This document shows, piece by piece, positions 12,615 through 24,300 of a stretch of DNA of 64,000 nucleotides. The notes under the pieces are model-generated. The model worked only from the letters and a program-made list of their open reading frames with translations. It ran no database searches and was not told where the DNA came from. The DNA is from Ceratodon purpureus (Eukaryota > Streptophyta > Bryopsida > Pseudoditrichales > Ditrichaceae): the NCBI GenBank assembly GCA_014871385.1, contig CM026429.1, positions 12,189,783 through 12,253,782 of the forward strand, read 5' to 3'. The translations under genes and the position numbers were made by a program. Position 1 is the stretch's first letter; each line of letters begins with the position of its first letter.

Positions 12615-13061
12615 TAGTACCAAATGGGTTTGTGGCGATGGGGAGCCTCAGCCTTGATGAAATTGGGCACTGTTTCTTGTCATCCAGTTTAAGCTTCTTG
12701 ACTTGTGTGGGGCCACTTTGCGTCATGAGTCCTGCGTTGTTCCGGTGATTGTTTTGTGTTTATGGAAGTGAACAGGTGGCGCAAGCCCAAGGCTCTTTGG
12801 TTCAGATTGGAGGTGCTTCTTGGTTCTTGAGATTGATTTCAATGGAAGCTCCTGCAGATGACTCTAGTGAAGTATGGAGAAAAATTCTTGACTTTGGTCC
12901 CCACAAGAAAATGGATTTTACTGCTATAGTTCGTACAAGGAAAAAAAATTCTTTATTGTGGTCCATTCAAGGAAGGCTTTTACCACTATGAATGAGTGTT
13001 ACCAAAAATTTCTCCACTGAAGTTTCCCATATTCCAATTGAAGTTGAAAATTACACTACAC

Positions 13062-13121
13062 TAGTGGAAACCATGACGCATTTGACCAAAAAATTTGGTC
13101 AAATACGTCATGGTTTCTACT
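13062..13121. repeat. Tiny near-perfect palindrome (foldback)
   Basis: A roughly 60-bp inverted repeat. The left arm runs from TAGTGGAAACCATGACG through TTTGACCAAA, and the right arm is its reverse complement with few mismatches. The arms meet in an A/T-rich centre. The outer sequence CACTAGTGGAAAC resembles the ends of short foldback MITEs, such as the one at 57134-57254. It abuts the next MITE directly. Confidence 0.75.
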
Positions 13122-13122
13122 A

Positions 13123-13522
13123 AGGTTGAGGCACCCAAAACCGATCAAATAAGAGAGTTCGCAATGATTCCTCGGGAGAAATTCTGAATGGTTATTTTTC
13201 ATGGAAGGGGAAATAGAAATCATGAAGAATGCCAATTTCTTGAAAATTTTTGAAGCATTTTCTGAATTGATACAAATTTTCTAATGAACATTTTTACTTT
13301 AACACACAACCAACATGTAGGTTTCCCTAAAACCGACCACCATGACACCAAAACTTGATCACTCTACTACCACCAAAATATTCCCATATGATTCCCTTTC
13401 TACCAATCATGCTTCATACTTTCTTCTAGATCTCCCAAGATTTTAAATCTGAAAACTTGTCGGAATTGGAGAAGTCTAGTGATCGGTTTTGGGGACCCGG
13501 TTGGTTTTAGGTGCTTCAACCT
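13123..13522. mobile_element. 400-bp MITE with inverted ends and TA target duplication
   Basis: The left end AGGTTGAGGCACCCAAAACC pairs with the right end, which reads AGGTTGAAGCACCTAAAACC on the opposite strand. TA flanks both sides (13121-13122, 13523-13524). The interior has no coding frame. The start AGG and the TA target match the 12332 MITE, but the rest of the ends differ, so it is a separate family. A small hairpin (13530-13568, arms ACTTCACTCAGTGG) follows at once. Confidence 0.8.
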
Positions 13523-13569
13523 TAGTGCTACTTCACTCAGTGGTAGTGCTTCAACCATTGAGTGAAGTC

Positions 13570-14620
13570 TCCTTCATTCAGACTTGTCTATTGTGCCATG
13601 ACCACTGTCTGGGAAGAACCGGCGGTTAGTTGTAAGTTGACCGGGTAGAAATGAAATTTAACTAGACAAAATTGATGGCTAAAGGTTGAAAAGCCGCTAA
13701 ATTTGCATGGATAGTGGAAATAAACTTTTTGGTGAAAAGAACACTTAGAAATTAAGTCCAAACTAATCTTCAACGCTTACTTTTCAGGCGGTTCTCTCGA
13801 AGATATAATCATTTGGAGCGGATATTAGCTTTGGAGGCTCAAAGGGTACCGGATATCAAGCGGTTCTCAGGTGAGCATGAACGAGCTAGCCGGTTCTTCG
13901 CTGGTGAGGCTAGACTTTTGGGTAGCCCTGTAGCGCTCTCCCCGACGTCGCAGCTCCAGCTCTCGCCGACGCCATAGCTCCGCACTTGCTCCCGCATTAG
14001 CGCCGTCGCTTGCTCCCGGTTCTCCCCGTTGTCTCCTTGTTGTCCACTTTGCAGTGCCGCTGCTCCGTAGAGTCGCGCTCCCCGCTTACAACTATCGGTC
14101 TCCCCTACTTGCAGCTCCGCTCCGCTTCGCCGCTCTCCGACTACCGATGCCTGTGCACCTCGTGGAAGTCATGCAGCGGACTGTAAGCATCTGCCTTTGT
14201 TTTTTCGTGTGGTTGTTTGTTGGATGTTCGAAGGTTCGCTTCTGGAGGTAGACTTTTGGTGAGTTTAGGTAGTAGTTTCTGAAGAGATCGTAGTTCGTCG
14301 GCTCTTGATCTGACTCCGTGATCTGTTTCTCTCGTGCCGCAGTACTCCTGATCTATCTCCTCACTGCGAGTGCTCTCTCGGCAAATCTGCAACTCACAGA
14401 CTGCCGCCCCCTACTTCGCTTCGTCGTTTCGCTTGTTGTTGTGGCCCGGGCCTTGCTTAGGATTTCTGGGCGCCTACTCCCCCGACCTCGCTGCTCTGCT
14501 CTTGTTAGGCGAGTCGGCTTCCTCCGTCTTATATTGAGTTGCGCCTTAGTTGATCACGGTCGCCTTTGCTGTGCTATTGCCGCTCCTTCAAAATCAGGTT
14601 CGTAAACTTCCACCTCTCTC
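13570..14620 (+). other. CT- and GC-rich stretch with possible captured exon remnants
   Basis: Base composition jumps well above the flanks at 13920-14600. A short plus-strand reading ends at a good donor (GTTAGTT then GTAAGT, about 13631). After an acceptor (TTTTCAG, 13787-13793) a basic reading such as ERILALEAQRVPDIKRF runs on before turning into Pro/Ser/Leu low complexity. This resembles two exons of an ordinary gene carried here, but I do not recognise the protein and no complete frame exists. Confidence 0.3.
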
Positions 14621-17487
14621 TTTTTATTTGTTTTTTGTTTTTCTTGTTTCTAGATTTAAAATCTAGTTTGCTGAAGTCTTGTTTGATCAGATCTGAGGTC
14701 TTCTTTGCTTAGATATGAAGTCTTATTTGTTGAAGTCTTGTTTGCTTAAATCTGAAGTTTTATTTGCTTAGATGCAGATAGAAAGATTGCTAGATTCAGG
14801 TCCTAACTTCAGCACTTAAGAGTAGAGGTACGCTGTCGGGTAGAGAAGTCTTTGCCTTAAGAAAATACTGGATTTATGGCTGCAATTAGTTTTGGCTCAA
14901 GACATGAAAAAAAAGCATAATATAAGAAGTATTAATCCTTGAACACATCATATATACATACTTGAACCTACACCCCTTTGTATGTATACGTAGAGTATTC
15001 ATATCCATATGAGTAGGGTATTTTTATACATATATGTAGAGTACTTTTATATGTATAATTGTTATGTATAAATATAGTAGAACATACTATGTGAATACAT
15101 GATTTATACGTATAAATATAATATTTTTATACATACATGTACAAAGTAAAAATACGATCTATCATATACAAATCCGTAAAAGTCTTATACATACCTTCAA
15201 AATTCGGAATCTCTCTCTAAAATAATAGCCAAACTTCAAATAACCACCAAATTAGCATAAACACTTCATAAACAAAAGTAGATTTCTGGTATTTGGCTTT
15301 CTCATTATTTTTCTTTTAGAGAAAGTATATTGCAACATGATCAAAGCTCAACAAGGTAATGTCAAGAGTCCATAGCTCGTCAAAGGTCGTACTCCCAAAT
15401 TCAGCATCAATTGCACCTCCATTTGCTTCACAGAACACTCTGACTTCATACAAGCTTTGCCAAAGTTGAGTGATAGCTTTCTAGAAAGCTGATAACATCA
15501 CCTAAATTCTCTCCAAAACTCATCTTCAGAGTCTATATCAAACGGTTTCTATGCTCAGTTGAAGTTGGTGCCTACTTCCATTCTTGAATCTATTTGCTAG
15601 CTCTCAACACTCTATTACCTTCAAAGCTATAACTTTGTCTCAAACAATCTAAATTAGAACTTATAAAGCTTCATAGAAAACTAACATAATAACGCTTCAT
15701 TTTCTTAAATTTCATAAACAAAAACAGTATAACTAAGTTTCTACAAGCTTTTGAAGTCTCGGTCCTCTAAATTTCTTCACAGCAAACACTGTCCCACTCA
15801 AATCACACATAGAAATTAAATACTGGGCCCAAATAGAGCGTGCCATGTCATTATGAAACCACACCGACAAGCTCTCAAAATCATATAGAAAAACTCATAG
15901 TACACAGTGAGCTCTCGCTCTCCAAAAACTGCGCACCCAAAACTTAACTCTCGTGGACAAGAGAAAGGAATCCGATCCTTTTGCCTCCTCCAAAGTCAAC
16001 ACCAACTCATGCCTACGCCTCATGGGCCTCAACTAGTTATTGGCTAACTCTCTTAAGCTTACTTCAGCCTTATTTATCCCTAATCTTAGCCATAAGGCAT
16101 CAAAAGTCCACCAAATGATAAACTATTTGTACATTTCATCTACCAAACTTGTAATACGTAAGGTGAAGTTTGAAAGTATTAAAATTAAACAAATAAAATC
16201 AAATATATGTTTAAAAGGCCTTGAAAAGAATTCCAAGAAGAATTTCACTCCATTTGCAAGAACTTGAGGATGCATTGAAAGATTCGAGCAACAAAGTCAG
16301 CACGAACAGCCTTGGTCAACGAATTAACTGGACCTTCAAGCCAACGTTGATGACCGCGACTCCCTTTGACAAGCCTAAGACAACAAGAGTATTGATTGTC
16401 ATTTAGGCCTTCAAAGATCCCTCCAAACGTCGCATCTCGAGTGCCAAGTTCAACACACATAACCTGCAACAGAATCACCATGGCACGAGCATATTCTTGA
16501 AGATTGCGGTGTCACCACTGCTCCACACGAGGTTGGTTTGGTGGCCCAGTAGGCCCAACTTCTTCTTGTGGATGCTCATGCAACAGTGCAAGACTAAATG
16601 ACAAAAGAGTTTGAAACGGCAGTTGAGATAAAGAAAAATCCAGCTCAAGCTCTGGATGAAACTCTTCATCTGGAGACTCAAAAAAAACTCTCCAATTCGA
16701 CATGATCAAAGAAAATCAAAACAACTACATAAAACTGATGCTCCAAATGAACGTTCTTCTTATAATACAAATATTTTGTAGAAAGCATCACCTTGAAGCT
16801 TTCTCAAAGATCTAATTTGTTTTCTCCAATCAAATCCACTCAAATAAAATATAAAATATAAATATAAAACAACGGACAGGGATATAATTCCCTTCAGCAT
16901 GCTCTAATAATCGCCAAGCTGCGGAAGTCCAACTTATAAAGTGCTTCAAGCGCCATAGCATTAATCCGGGCTCGAAATCCTTTGGACCTGTATGAGCATG
17001 CAAATGGCCACCTGGCTTGGCACTGCTAGAGAAAACTAGCAAAGAAACTACCAGTTGGTGCTACTTACCCCCTGAGCGTGTGAGAAGATGCAGAGACTCC
17101 AAGTTTCGTGGTTAAAACCACGGTCCTTTCTCTTCCCCCTTCATTCCTCTGATCTCCCCCTTCCCTTTTGTTTATATTTTTATTTTTCTTAGTTTTATTT
17201 CTATTTGCTCTGAACATTGCTCTCAAACCATTCTATACTGTATTTACATATTGAATAATTTCCTTACACGACAACGCCACTATTAGAGTGATGTATTTCT
17301 TTTGCATAGTTGTTGCTGTTTTTGCATAGTTTTTGCATAGATGTTGTTGGTATTGTGTAGTTGTTGCTGTTTTTGCATGGTTTTTGCATAGTTGTTGTTG
17401 TTTTTGCATGGTTTCAAAGTTTTTGCATGGTTGGCTTCTTGGTGATTATTGTTATATTCTTTTGTACGTTTCCTTGTTTCTTTTAAA
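14621..17487. other. Gene-poor AT-rich DNA with an unidentified coding-like remnant
   Basis: 14900-15200 is TA-rich, with repeated GTATA/TATAC words. On the minus strand, 16245-16709 reads as a fairly coherent acidic-then-mixed peptide in two frames (for example FHPELELDFSLSQLPFQTLL and RADFVARIFQCILKFLQ), unlike random AT-rich DNA. A third piece at 16830-17042 may belong with it. No family is recognised. 17290-17420 is a set of imperfect TTTTTGCATAGTTGTTG repeats just before the hAT frame. Confidence 0.3.
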
Positions 17488-19709
17488 ATGTCTTCAAGAA
17501 AAAGGCAAAGAACATTTAGAGATACTTTGTTTAGAGGTGGACAAGCCCAATCAAAGGTAGAGGTAGCATACTTAGTCCTTGCAGGCACTTCTGCCACACA
17601 TTCAGATGAGGGCAGTAGTAGTATAACTACTATCGAAGTTGCAAACATGTTGTAGAAGGATAAGTGGTTGCAAAACTTTTATTGGTTAGAGTTCAATTCA
17701 GAGTTTGGTAGAACATTTTGCAAAGTTTGTAGGGTAAGAGGAGGCTGTGGAGTCTTTGCAATAGATGGCTCAGTGAACATCAAGTATTCATCATTCCATG
17801 ATCACTCTCTTAGCTTGGAGCAGCGGAAATTGGCATGGGCAGTTCAAAGAGGAGGTAAGAGAATGAAAAAGCATATTGCAGAGCAAGCCAAAATAGTAGA
17901 TAATACCCTTCTATGACTTTTAAAGGCGGCTTATTACATAGGAATGAACACCATTTCTTTCAATAAATTTACTCTATTATATGATATTCTTGTAGTAGGT
18001 CTTAAAACTAAAATCACCCCCATATTGGACCATAATGACAAAGCATGTGCAAACATGTTAATTTGCATATCTAGTGTTATCCATAGAAAGGTGCTAGATA
18101 GAGATAGAACCTCTCCATACTATCGTATAATGGTTGATAAATCCACTGACATATCTGTGACAAGACACTTAGTGGTTTTTGCCACATTTCTTTAAGATTG
18201 TGTGTCTTGTGTTGCATTTCTTGGATTGTTGGATATTCCCAAAGGAAAAAAAGATGTTCTTGTGTTTTTTTTATGTTTTACGAACAAATCTAAAGCAATG
18301 TAGGATTCGGAGAAATTTGTTGGTTTTTGATCAGATGGTGCAGCAGTCATGTTAAGTTGCAGGAATAGAGTTGCCACCAAATTGAAGAGGGAAGTAAATC
18401 CTTTCAACTTTCTGTCCATTGTGTTGCACATAGGATTAACCTTGCTTTTCTAAATGCTGCTCGAAGTAGATCTTGCAAAGAAGTTTCTAAAGTTATAGAT
18501 ACGATGTTGAATGATACTATAGGACATTTCAGGAAATCTTCTAAAGCTAAATGTGAACTAGCTGCCATCAAAAAAGAATTGTTTGACACTCAAAAGACCT
18601 TAAAAAGATTAAGGTGGCAGGCTATAATTACCTTATGTGATTCACTTGAAAGTGTCATCACTTATTTTCGTGATGTTCACCATGACGATGATGATGTTGG
18701 TGTAGGTTTGTTGTAGAATAAATTAAGAACTTTCAAGTATGTATATTGCTTGTACTTTTTGGTTGATATCTTGCATAGTTTGTCCATCCTAAGTAGGACA
18801 TTCCAGTATAAATATGTGGATGTTAGTAGTGTGGGTGCACTAATTAAATCTGAAATTAAATCAATTAGAATGTCCTTCATCATTGAAAGTATTGACTTGA
18901 ATGAGTCTACTTACGATGATGATGTTGCTTATGATATTATGATTTCATTTGGTCTTCTGGGAGGTTGTCTTCAGAGGTTATCCTCTGAAATCCGTAGTTC
19001 TAAATTTTATGATGTTGAAATGATTAGAGATAAAACATGAGCTAATTTGGTAGAAGCTTTGGCATTCCAAACTTCTTTTGCTGAGGAAGTTTGCAAAGGG
19101 TTGGAAACTAGGTTTCAAGAAAATGGTGTAATTTCTTGCTTTAAAGTACTAGATCCATGTATGTTGCCTTCTAAACAAGTTGGTTTGAAAAGTTGGAAAT
19201 TAATAGAATTAGAGAAGATTTGTGAGCACTTTTGGAAGGAGAAGATCATTGGAGAGAAGAAGTTTGCTCCCATGATCAATATTGATGCTTTAAAAAGAGA
19301 GTTCCATGCATACAAGATTCAAGCCTCAATAGAATGGCATGAGAAAACTTTCCATGATTTGTGGTCCACGGTAAGCTGAAATCATATCCTTCAACTAAAA
19401 TATGCTAATCTGCGGATTCTTGCTGATATAGCAAGGGTACAATGTGAAAGTACAACTCAATGTGAAAGAGCCTTTTCCATTCAAAATTGCATTAAAACCA
19501 AATTTTGTAATAATTTGAAAACTAAAAACTTAGAATTTGTGATAAGGATTGCAATGGAAAGTAAGCTTATTGATTGTGATTTTATCTTGATTGAAGCCAT
19601 TGCTTTGTGGAAAAATTCTAGGAAGTTTAGATTTCTGTTTTCTCACCCAAAAAAACACCTTTTTGGACATAAGAGCCTTGAAGGTGATGATGCTGATTTT
19701 GACTTGTAG
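17488..19709 (+). pseudogene. Broken hAT-superfamily transposase (DUF4371 / zinc-finger-862-like type)
   Basis: The frame opens at ATG 17488 with a basic start (SSRKRQRTFRDTLF), followed by a TTF-type finger region (KWLQNFYWLEF, FCKVC, HDHSLSLEQRKLAW). A catalytic-core-like stretch (YYRIMVDKSTDISVTRHLVVF) comes next. The C-terminal dimerisation part (QCERAFSIQNCIKTKF) matches the hAT C-terminal motif and ends at the TAG of 19707-19709. Homology is continuous, but the copy is interrupted by in-frame stops (after about 17652, 17913 and 18192, and again around 18300, 18720 and 19040) and frame changes at about 18400-18720. It therefore cannot encode an active enzyme. I could not place its terminal repeats or 8-bp target duplication with confidence. 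Confidence 0.8.
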
Positions 19710-20410
19710 CTTCACATAATTTTGTTTTAATTTTTTTTTTCATGCATGTTTAGAACAATAGAGGTCACTCTTCTTTCATATCATACCATAGAAGGGTGAC
19801 CCTTATAACCTATCTCATGAATTTTCTTGCAAAACATGTGAGAGCTTATAAGGATCTGTGGCCATCAACCGGTGATGAGCATCAAGTTCAACTCCTGCCA
19901 TGGATGTTAACTGGTTTAATTGAGAAAAAGGGGTTTTTCTATTAGTTGGAATTTTATTTTTAAACTTTCAGACCGACCAATTAAAAAAAATAGAGATTTT
20001 AAACTTGATGAATTTTATAGTCTCCTCCATATAGTGGGAGAAAAGACTAAGGGCTAGTCATGCTGCCCAAGTAGAGGCTATGGACTCCTTGAGCCCATAA
20101 TCTTCCCAAACAATGGCGTAGGTGTACCCGAGCCCCCTTTCCAACTTTACCATCGCACTTTTTCCTCGTCTGCGCTTAGAGAGCGTAATATTTTTGTGAG
20201 ACCGGTTTGGAAGGGGAGCAATGTACAACTTGGAAGGACTGCACTATGATTCTTGAACAAATGTGTTGTATTGGGCACGATTGGTTGGATCCAATAGCGC
20301 CTCTTGAATCCGCGCTCTAGCTAATCTAGTTCCTAGCGCCGAAATTATATAATTTACCTTATCTAAAAGGTGTGAATCATGAGCAAAGCCAGAGGAGAGA
20401 TCAAGCTTCC
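19710..20410. other. 3' flank of the hAT relic
   Basis: Non-coding, with a poly-T run after the stop at 19728. It may include the right end of the hAT element, but no terminal repeat matching an upstream sequence could be paired by eye. Confidence 0.35.
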
Positions 20411-20413
20411 TTT

Positions 20414-20713
20414 TCATTGAGCCAAATATCTCAGCCCCTCAAGTTCTTTCTCCTTTGTTAGTACATCAGCAGCTCTCAGATATGCCTTCATTGCTTCAGC
20501 TATCATTTCTGGGTCTAGACTCCATTGTGCATGGCAGAGACAAAGCTCACCTTTGTTTCGCCCTTTGCTTCCCTTTCCTCCCTTCAGATATTTTCTGTAT
20601 TGCGTGATCTGCATGAACGCACGTATCATGTCGTCTACAATCCACGGGGGAAAGTTAACATGGGAGCGGAGAGCGGAGAGCAGAGATGGGAGAGTAGAGA
20701 TTTGACCTTTGAC
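20414..20713 (-). pseudogene. Unidentified coding-like fragment, about 100 codons
   Basis: A minus-strand open frame without its own ATG at the 5' end. It reads as a plausible folded protein end: NFPPWIVDDMIRAFMQITQ, then a basic linker KGGKGSKGRNKG, then helices CHAQWSLDPEMIAEAMKAYL and AADVLTKEKELEGLRYLAQ before the stop. I do not recognise the family. The 5' part runs into the GAGCGG-rich repeat at 20660-20690, so it may be a gene end cut by, or carried within, a repeat. It could also be the last exon of a gene whose other exons I cannot see. Confidence 0.3.
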
Positions 20714-22005
20714 CAAGTTTTTGGAAAAAGAAATGCACCTTATAATCGTGGAGTAGTACTATAGTACTAAATTTAGGATACTATTTTTAGTATTCGATTA
20801 AAAAAATGTAATTAATTCCGTGGTTTATCTGAAACCACTTTATTTCAAATTCACTTATAAACTACATTTATATAGAGACATAAAATTAGGATTGACGTCG
20901 TGATGATGTCATGTTCACAGGTAATAAATGAGAATATTCAAAGTAAATGAGGTCTAGGTCTTCATCGCTTCTACTATAGTTAAAGGAATTTTGCATAGCG
21001 GATATTATACTGTTGAAAACTTCTTGGAATCTTCCAAAACAGGTGTACAATAATGCTGATAATGAGTCCAAAATTATATACCTCCCAAATATGCTTGACC
21101 TCATTGATAATTTCTTCGTCTTCGGATAAGATCTAGTGTAGTTTTTTAAGTCAATCATTATCCCATATAAACCTAGGTGGTTTGAGTTCAACTTATTTCA
21201 GATCATCAATTCGTTGAACTAAATGTTACTTATGGTAGACATAATTTTGAGAGAATGAGCAATTCCCTTGAAGTCATAGCTATTTTTTAGATAAACGAAA
21301 GTCATCCGACCCATTGGAAGACTATGACTATTAACACTCCTTTGATTGAATTAGAGACTTAAAAAAAAAGGTAAAGAGGGGGGTGTAGCAGATGATCGTT
21401 TAGTTTTTTAATAGAAAATGAAAAAAAATTAATAACTAACAAGATAAAGGTTGTAAATATAAATTAGAACATGCAACTAGAAGTATGGAATAGGGAAAAA
21501 TGCGAAAACAAAAACCAAATTAAAGAGAAGAAATGTCAAACAAATGATAAGGTAAGATTAAAGGAATAAAATATGAGAAAAATGAACAAATAAATTAAAG
21601 ATGAAATGAAAAAAAACAAAAGATGAAATGAAAACCATATGGGAGGGGGATAATTCAAATTAAGAACATAGATAGATAGATAGATCGGAGGTAAAATGAA
21701 AGTAAAAAAAAAAAGGAATTAAAAAAAAAAAAAGGATGAAATGCAAAAACAAAATTAAAGTGATCTGGACAAAAATAAATGTAAAAACAAATTACTGTAA
21801 ATTAGTCCACGGTCATAGGGTCAACAAAATTACTAAAAAAAAAGATTTATTCTCAAACTATTCTGAAAATATTCAATTTTTTCTAAATTTAGATTCTATT
21901 TTTGGAAAAATAATATTATTTTAAGATTTAGAACCCCAATATTTGCTCTCTGCCCTTCAAATCTCCGCTTTCCGCTCTCCGCTCGCCGCTCGCCGCACGC
22001 ATACA
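20655..22005. repeat. AT-rich segment bracketed by oppositely oriented GAGCGG clusters
   Basis: The left side has GGAGCGGAGAGCGGAGAGC (20660-20680). The right side has the mirror-image cluster TTCCGCTCTCCGCTCGCC (21968-21992). Between them lies about 1.3 kb of A-rich DNA with long A runs and an AGAT microsatellite at 21669-21688. This resembles the subterminal repeats of a non-autonomous DNA transposon, comparable in style to the element at 27738-29592. I found no convincing terminal inverted repeat or target duplication. Confidence 0.4.
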
Positions 22006-23820
22006 AGTCTGGTCCACAGTCCATGTCATGATGTCCTCCATTCCAACAACCATGTACCTCCTCCGCTCATATACTTTCAATCCCATTAAGTATTTCAATT
22101 TAAACTTTAGTTTCCAAATCCCGTCTCCTCATGGTTCATCTACTTTTCCTACTTTCACCTCCACCTTTGTAATATGGCTCAGTCTTTTTTTTTTCATTCC
22201 TCCTCTACCTCATTGTATTTTAATTTCTATCATCCATCAATTATATTTTGATACTTGTCTACCATCCTCAACTTTGAATTCTTATTTGTTACCCTCCAGT
22301 TTTAATGAACATGTCCCCAACCTCCCTCATACAATTTCAACCCCCATCTAATTTTATTTGAATTCCAATTTCTAAATCTGGTCCCCTTGTATAACTTCCC
22401 TTCTTTACATCCTTATTATTTTTAAATTCAAAGTTTCTGTACTATTTGATTCCAATGTGCCATCTTTCGTTTATATTCTCCGTTTACCAACCCTCCAAGT
22501 TTCATTCCTTTGATTCTCTACGAGAAATGTAATCTTGTGTGCAACGAGCAGCAAGTTACAAGCAAAGAGCAAGAATTTTAATTTTTGGAATTTTTCCCAA
22601 TTGAAATAAGTTACAATTTGTGTTATCGTGGAAATCTTCAGAAATAGTTTCTTGAAGGAATAGTTTTATTTTTCATAGGTATACTGGTTTACGAGGATTA
22701 ATGTACTCTGTCGTTCAAGGATTTCTATGGATCTCCTTCTTCTAGTCTTCCACCCCGTCCTCTTTCTCTGTTCCATAGCGACTCTCTTTTTCAAATCCTA
22801 TTTTCACTAACTTCACCTCCAAATACAAAATTTGACCATCCTAGATGTCTATCAAGTGCAGGTCTTCCAAGTGGTGACTACGGTACCGTTTCAGCAAGAA
22901 TCTATGTTGCGAGAGCAAGCGGAAGATGTGGGCGTCATTTTCCTATGACATTGCACATCCTTTGCAGAAGGGCTAGACTATCATACTAGTTCCCTCCATC
23001 GCTAACGCCGGTGACTACATGTTATTGCTTCAACTTTGTTTAGGGTCTAGGCTCTAGAGGGTTCACATTGCTTGGAACCACCGTGTCTACCATGCTCAAG
23101 CGATGCCTTCTCCTCTGCTACAGTGATGGAAAAGTTAAACAATCTAATTAATTTGGTAAAGCCTACAAGGGAGTTTATTGTGTCCAAAGTCACGGAGCCT
23201 TTCTTCCATGACGAAAAAAAAGTAGATCAGATTGGCACCAATGATGGCGTTGGAGTCTTCGCTATTCCAATGAAAGCCAAAAGGATGATAGCTGACAATG
23301 GCAAGATTCAACTTAAGTACCCAAACTTCCCTCTCCCACCCCATCACCTTCATCCTACCCCTCTGACCCTCACTGTCCGTCTCTTTGACCCCGCTCTCTT
23401 TCTCTGACTCGAGTCTACTTCCCTCTCCCGCCCCCCTCACCTCCCTCCTATCTCTCCCACCCTCCCCGCCCCATCCTTGACCCCGCTTCCTTTCTCTGCA
23501 TCAAGTCTGCCTCTATTCTTCCTCAAGTTTTCCCCATGTATCCCTCCCGGATGTTTCCCCAATCTCGCGAGCCCTCATCCTAAGTCACTGATCTTGCCCT
23601 GACTGTGCCTCTCTCCTCATCCTCACCCTCTCCATAACGTCTACAATCTCCGTAAACCGAAAACCACATACTAAGAATTGGAAAGACCAAACTATTGGAC
23701 AAAGAAGAGAATGCACAAGGATCCATCATGAGATAAGCAACACATGGGTAAAGTTGTGTTGAAAAAACAAATTCATATATATTCCAATGCAAAGTTCACG
23801 CTACAAAATGTTGTGTCATG
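22006..23820. other. Pyrimidine-rich DNA without a recognisable gene
   Basis: CT-rich on the plus strand, especially 22030-22520 and 23330-23620, with short open frames that show no recognisable motif. One plus-strand stretch (23072-23310, for example EKLNNLINLVKPTREFIVSKV) is mildly protein-like, but its neighbours are not. Confidence 0.3.
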
Positions 23821-23879
23821 CAAGTGACCAAGCTAAGATCTCCAACGACGCGAGTTGCATGATCAACTATCGCATCCTA

Positions 23880-24300
23880 GCTCACTTCTTGCCCGCACCA
23901 TCTTCCTTAACGATAGCATAGCTCAATAAAGCTCTAGTGGTTGCCATATCTTCAAGGTTGCCTTTGAAATCCTCAACATAGAGGATATTATCCGGCTTGC
24001 CCTCCTCCAACTTCTTTCAGCACGCTTGGGTAGCCTACTCATCTTCAAACCCAAGCCAATGGAGGTGTGCATTTGGATCATGGTCCTTCTCATCACACTT
24101 AGACATGTAGACAACCCTAAATCCTAGAACTCTTCCGTGGTTAATATGAACTTGTCATCCAATGGCTCAACCATGTGTTGTTCCCTAAAGAATTTGCCCA
24201 CATCACTCTCGTTCTAACGGCCTAAGTCTTCGCTTCCTTAACCTCCCTCCTTCTTTAGACGAACTGAAGTAATCTACTTCCTCTGCTCTGGTCTTCTCGC
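23880..24300 (-). pseudogene. Degraded coding-like remnant, family unknown
   Basis: The minus strand reads as hydrophilic protein-like text in pieces (for example NILYVEDFKGNLEDMATTRA and SYAIVKEDGAGKK before a stop). It looks like an old, interrupted coding sequence rather than random DNA. No family is recognised, and it may belong to a repeat. Confidence 0.3.

Noticed and set aside
12749-12991. 80-codon plus-strand frame downstream of the first MITE
   Set aside because: It lies in the duplicated non-coding segment. The left copy does not keep the frame, so there is no selection on it.
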